In this document: positions 13,493 to 16,599 of the stretch, in pieces
Layout of the letters: each line of letters begins with the position of its first letter
Position numbering within the stretch: the first letter of the stretch is position 1
Position numbers and translations under genes: made by a program
The notes under the pieces: generated by a model
The model's input: the letters and a program-made list of their open reading frames with translations, nothing else
What the model was told of the DNA's origin: nothing
Database searches by the model: none
Assembly: GCA_964597495.1 (NCBI GenBank)
Contig: CAZQYC010000087.1
Location: forward strand, 1 to 16,599
From: CAZQYC01 sp964597495
GTDB lineage: Bacteria; Pseudomonadota; Gammaproteobacteria; Steroidobacterales; Steroidobacteraceae
DNA length: 16,599 nt
Direction of reading: 5' to 3'

Positions 13493-16400
13493 ACGAATCA
13501 CGAGTCTCAGGTTCTGAGCCGAGTTCGGCGCTCCACAACTCGGTCAGCGCGCGACGTTCTTGCACGAACTCCGTATCGGCAATCACGTCGTCGCCGCCTT
13601 CGAGCGACAGATGGTGCATGCGATGGCGATATTTTCGATAGGTCGACGTTAGGAAGTCGACGGTTGCCTGGGGCACGATGGCGCCTGAGGCGAGACTTTC
13701 CAGCTGACGGATGTTGTCCGAAAACATGGCGATCGGCGGATACCGGTCGCACCACTTCAACACCCAGTACTGCGTTAGAAACTCAAGATCAGCGATGCCG
13801 CCGGCATCCTGCTTGAGATCGAATTGCCCGGCTTTCGCTTTCGACAATTCGTTGCGCATGCGTTGCCGCATGCTACGCACTTCGTTCTGCAGCGTGTCAC
13901 GGCGCACCGCTTGCCGCAGGATGTCGATGCGAACGCGCTCGAAGTTCGCACACAGCGCGTCATCGCCGGCAACCGCGCGCGCGCGTAATAACGCTTGATG
14001 CTCCCAGGTCCATGCTTCTTTGCGCTGATACTCTTCGAACGCCGCCAGCGTCTGAACCAGGAGCCCGCCCTTCCCGCTTGGACGCAACCGAATGTCGACC
14101 TCGTACAAACGCCCCGCCCGCGTATGCGTCGTCAGCAAATGCACTAAGCGCTGTCCGACCCTGGCGAAAAACACCGAGTTTTCGACCGGCTGCGCACCGT
14201 CGGTCGTCTGCATCTCGCCGGCGGAATCGTGAAGAAAAACCAGATCCAAATCCGAACCGTACCCGAGCTCGATGCCGCCGAACTTTCCGTAGGCAACGAC
14301 TATCACGTTTGCGACACGAAGCGACTCTGCAGTGGCGCCGCATCGCGGCGCGCCGTGCCGCGCGACGATGTGCGCCCATGCCATCGACAATGCCTCCTTG
14401 ACGATCAGTTCAGCAAGATCGGTGAGCCGATCGGAGACTTTCATGAGCGGCAGTTGTCCGCAGAAATCCGCGACAGCGATGCGGAACATGGCCGCTTGCT
14501 GAAAGTGACGCAGGGCTTCGATTTGCAATTCGACGTCGTCATGCCGCGAAGACTCCATCCGCGCCGCCAATTCGGCGACGAATTGCGTTCGCGTGGGCGC
14601 GCTTTCGAGCAAGCGCGGATCGATCAACTCATCCAATAGCAGCGGCGAGGAGGCGATTTGTTCGCTCAGAAACACGCTGCGTCCGCATAACTCCACGAGC
14701 CGCTGAAGCGCAATGCCATTCTCGTGCAAGAGCGCGAGATAGACAGTCCGCCCTCCAATCCGCTCGACGATTCGCAGTACCCGCGCAAGCGCGACGGAGG
14801 GCGACGCCTGATCCTGCAAGCGTTGCAGAATGCGCGGCAGCAGCGTGTTGAGTCGACGCCGTCCGGTTTCGTCCAATCGGCGATAGTAACTGCCGTCGCG
14901 CAGCGCCTGTAACTGAGTAGCGCATTCGTCGAATTCGCGAAGGCCGAGTTTCCGCAAATGTCCTAGCACGTCGGCAGCAGCATCGAGATCGAGCTCACTC
15001 TGGACGCTGGCAGTCGACCCGCGGTCGATCGGCCCAAACACGATCGTGGCGAAGTGCCGGGAAACGAGAGCGCGCTGCCGATCGATCTCCACTGCCAGCG
15101 TCGCCCAATTCCGATAGGCCATCGCCAACGCCAAGCGCTCCTGCATGCCCTCGTCCTCGGGTAGTCGATGCGTTTGCTCGTCGTTGTACTCCTGAAGGCG
15201 ATTCTCCAATCGGCGTAGAAAGAGATAGGCCGACCACAGTTCGGCGACGGCTTCAGCGGACAACAGCTTCTGCCCCGAGAGCAACGGCAAAGCAACCCCC
15301 AATTCCCGGGTTTGCAAGCGCCGATCGCCGCCGCCGCGGATCAGCTGAAACGCCTGCACGATGAATTCGATCTCGCGTATGCCGCCGGGACCGAGCTTTA
15401 CGTTGTCCTGCAATTCGCGGCGCGCAACCTCCCGCTCGATCAACGCTTTCATGTCGCGCAGCGAATCGAAAACGCCGAAGTCGAGATAGCGCCGATAGAC
15501 GAACGGACGAATCACGTTTTCGTAAAGCGGCTTGTGATAAGCCGCGTTGGTAATCGGCCGCGCCTTGACGTATGCATAGCGCTCCCAATCGCGCCCATGT
15601 TGCTGCAAATATTCCTCGAAACTGTCGAAACTGACCGCCATTCGTCCGCTGTCGCCGAACGGACGCAAGCGCATGTCGACGCGATAGACGAAGCCGTCGA
15701 CGGTTTTATTGGCCAGCAAGTTGATGATGCGCTGGCCTAGACGCAGGAAGAACTCCGCATTTTCGACAATGCGCTGCTCGCTGGACTCCGCCCGCGTCTC
15801 GCCGTCTTCCGGATACAGAAAAACCAAATCGATATCGGAAGAGTAATTCAGCTCGCGTCCGCCGAGCTTGCCCATGCCCAGCACCACCAGCAACTGCGGC
15901 TCGCCGCTTGCGGCGCCGTACGGCGTGCCGTGACGCCGAGCGAACTCGCCGTAAGCACGATCGTGCGCAAATTCGATGCACGTATCGGCGAGATTGGACA
16001 GATCACGCAACGTTTCCTGAGTGTCCGCCCAGCCGGCAAGATCGCGCCAAGCAATGCGCACCATATGCCGCCCACGAAAACGTCGCAGCAACGCGAATAA
16101 CTCCGCGTCGTCTTGAATTCCTTCCGCCGTCGCCGACAGCTCGGATTGCAGAGCGGCGAATTCAAGAGTACGAAAGAGATCGCCGCTTCGGACCAAACCG
16201 GCCAGCATCGCAGGGTCGCGTAGACAAGCCGCCGCGACGAACTCGCTGCAATGCCAGACGAAAGGCAAGGTATCTCGAAGGCGTTCGTCCGCCTCGATGC
16301 ACTCCCATGCTTGCAAATGTTCGGCGCGTACTGCCGCGACGCGCTCTAGCACATGGTCCACTGATTCGGCCGGAACGACTGAACGATCGAGTTGGGTCAT
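13491..16400 (-). CDS. glnE: Bifunctional glutamine synthetase adenylyltransferase/adenylyl-removing enzyme GlnE
   Basis: A 969-residue cytoplasmic enzyme that adds AMP to, and removes it from, glutamine synthetase in response to PII and glutamine (family knowledge). Two nucleotidyltransferase domains are visible. The N-terminal, adenylyl-removing one has GMGKLGGRELNYSSDIDL at 175-192 with Asp189/Asp191, followed by VYRVDMRLRPFGDSGRM. The C-terminal, adenylylating one has AYGKFGGIELGYGSDLDLV at 703-721 with Asp717/Asp719, followed by LYEVDIRLRPSGKGGLL. Each is followed by a helical domain, with KLGPGGIREIEF after the first and LKQDAGGIADLEF after the second. Length is close to the 946 residues of E. 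coli GlnE, and both catalytic aspartate pairs are intact. ATG 16400 gives a normal N-terminus; no strong Shine-Dalgarno sequence is seen. It is convergent with tolC and apparently monocistronic within this window. Confidence 0.97.
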   Translation of the reverse strand: MTQLDRSVVPAESVDHVLERVAAVRAEHLQAWECIEADERLRDTLPFVWHCSEFVAAACLRDPAMLAGLVRSGDLFRTLEFAALQSELSATAEGIQDDAELFALLRRFRGRHMVRIAWRDLAGWADTQETLRDLSNLADTCIEFAHDRAYGEFARRHGTPYGAASGEPQLLVVLGMGKLGGRELNYSSDIDLVFLYPEDGETRAESSEQRIVENAEFFLRLGQRIINLLANKTVDGFVYRVDMRLRPFGDSGRMAVSFDSFEEYLQQHGRDWERYAYVKARPITNAAYHKPLYENVIRPFVYRRYLDFGVFDSLRDMKALIEREVARRELQDNVKLGPGGIREIEFIVQAFQLIRGGGDRRLQTRELGVALPLLSGQKLLSAEAVAELWSAYLFLRRLENRLQEYNDEQTHRLPEDEGMQERLALAMAYRNWATLAVEIDRQRALVSRHFATIVFGPIDRGSTASVQSELDLDAAADVLGHLRKLGLREFDECATQLQALRDGSYYRRLDETGRRRLNTLLPRILQRLQDQASPSVALARVLRIVERIGGRTVYLALLHENGIALQRLVELCGRSVFLSEQIASSPLLLDELIDPRLLESAPTRTQFVAELAARMESSRHDDVELQIEALRHFQQAAMFRIAVADFCGQLPLMKVSDRLTDLAELIVKEALSMAWAHIVARHGAPRCGATAESLRVANVIVVAYGKFGGIELGYGSDLDLVFLHDSAGEMQTTDGAQPVENSVFFARVGQRLVHLLTTHTRAGRLYEVDIRLRPSGKGGLLVQTLAAFEEYQRKEAWTWEHQALLRARAVAGDDALCANFERVRIDILRQAVRRDTLQNEVRSMRQRMRNELSKAKAGQFDLKQDAGGIADLEFLTQYWVLKWCDRYPPIAMFSDNIRQLESLASGAIVPQATVDFLTSTYRKYRHRMHHLSLEGGDDVIADTEFVQERRALTELWSAELGSEPETRDS

Positions 16401-16503
16401 GCTTTCATCGATGGCGCTAAAACTAACGAGAGCCTATCTCACAATGAACTGCTCCCGGTTAACCCAAGAGCGATAGCCGTTTGGAGCGACGTAGTCCGCG
16501 GTG

Positions 16504-16599
16504 TCTAGTCAGGTGTTTTTAGGACCGCCGTAAATACGTCCCTGTAGGCTTCCGCAAAAACATCCCTGTTTTTGAGGCTCCTAAAAACACCTGACTAGA
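16504..16599. repeat. Nested palindromic repeat (21-bp inverted arms enclosing two smaller hairpin units)
   Basis: The arms 16504-16524 (TCTAGTCAGGTG...) and 16579-16599 (...CACCTGACTAGA) are perfect reverse complements over 21 bp and enclose 54 bp. Inside, CAAAAAC (16555-16561) and GTTTTTG (16568-16574) form a 7-bp stem with loop ATCCCT. TAC/GTA at 16535-16537 and 16544-16546, extended by GCC/GGC across a bulge, form a second, imperfect hairpin with loop GTCCCT. Single-stranded, the whole folds as an outer stem carrying two hairpins. The window ends exactly with the right arm. Non-coding, intergenic, upstream of glnE. It resembles a dispersed REP/MITE-type element; no transposase is present here. 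Confidence 0.8.

Noticed and set aside
16397..16408. A three-codon ORF (ATG AAA GCA TGA) overlapping the glnE start codon as ATGA
   Set aside because: Too short to distinguish from chance and no ribosome site precedes it.

Overview
The window is ordinary-looking chromosomal DNA from a Gram-negative bacterium, moderately GC-rich. It encodes an MSHA-type pilus with an outer-membrane secretin, a TolC channel, an orphan outer-membrane barrel and the bidirectional glutamine synthetase adenylyltransferase GlnE. This set points to a gammaproteobacterium. The methyltransferase-rhodanese-tolC order and the style of the intergenic palindrome suggest the Nevskiales/Steroidobacter/Xanthomonas side of the class, but that placement is inference.

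Layout. (1) Positions 1-6017, minus strand: a compact MSHA (type IVa-like) pilus operon read from right to left, PilM-like MshI, PilN-like protein, MshJ (PilO/GspM-like), MshK, secretin MshL, and the ATPase MshE, whose C-terminus is cut by the left edge. Three of the five junctions are 4-bp start/stop overlaps, so the genes are translationally coupled. Together they form the inner-membrane platform, the outer-membrane pore and a motor carrying a c-di-GMP-binding (MshEN) domain. mshM and mshN, which lie between mshL and mshE in Vibrio, are absent from that position. (2) 6018-6496: a 0.5-kb spacer between the divergent msh operon and the next gene, with no convincing gene. (3) 6497-8285, plus strand: an outer-membrane beta-barrel protein of unknown role, then an EamA/DMT transporter. 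(4) 8258-9211 minus and 9309-10781 plus: a second EamA transporter divergent from a MocR (GntR-HTH plus aminotransferase fold) regulator. The 97-bp gap holds helically phased CAGTACAG repeats, the expected layout for a MocR operator. (5) 10936-13460, plus strand: a PCMT-like methyltransferase, a single-domain rhodanese and TolC. (6) 13491-16400, minus strand: glnE, convergent with tolC. (7) 16401-16599: the glnE upstream region and, at the right edge, a 96-bp nested palindrome with a perfect 21-bp outer stem enclosing two related smaller hairpin units. This is the least explained object in the window and looks like a dispersed (REP/MITE-like) repeat.

No rRNA, tRNA, CRISPR array, transposase gene or phage gene is visible. 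Several genes (the EamA transporter at 9211, mocR, the methyltransferase, the rhodanese, glnE) lack an obvious Shine-Dalgarno sequence, and two of these have a -10-like box close enough to the start codon to suggest leaderless transcripts.
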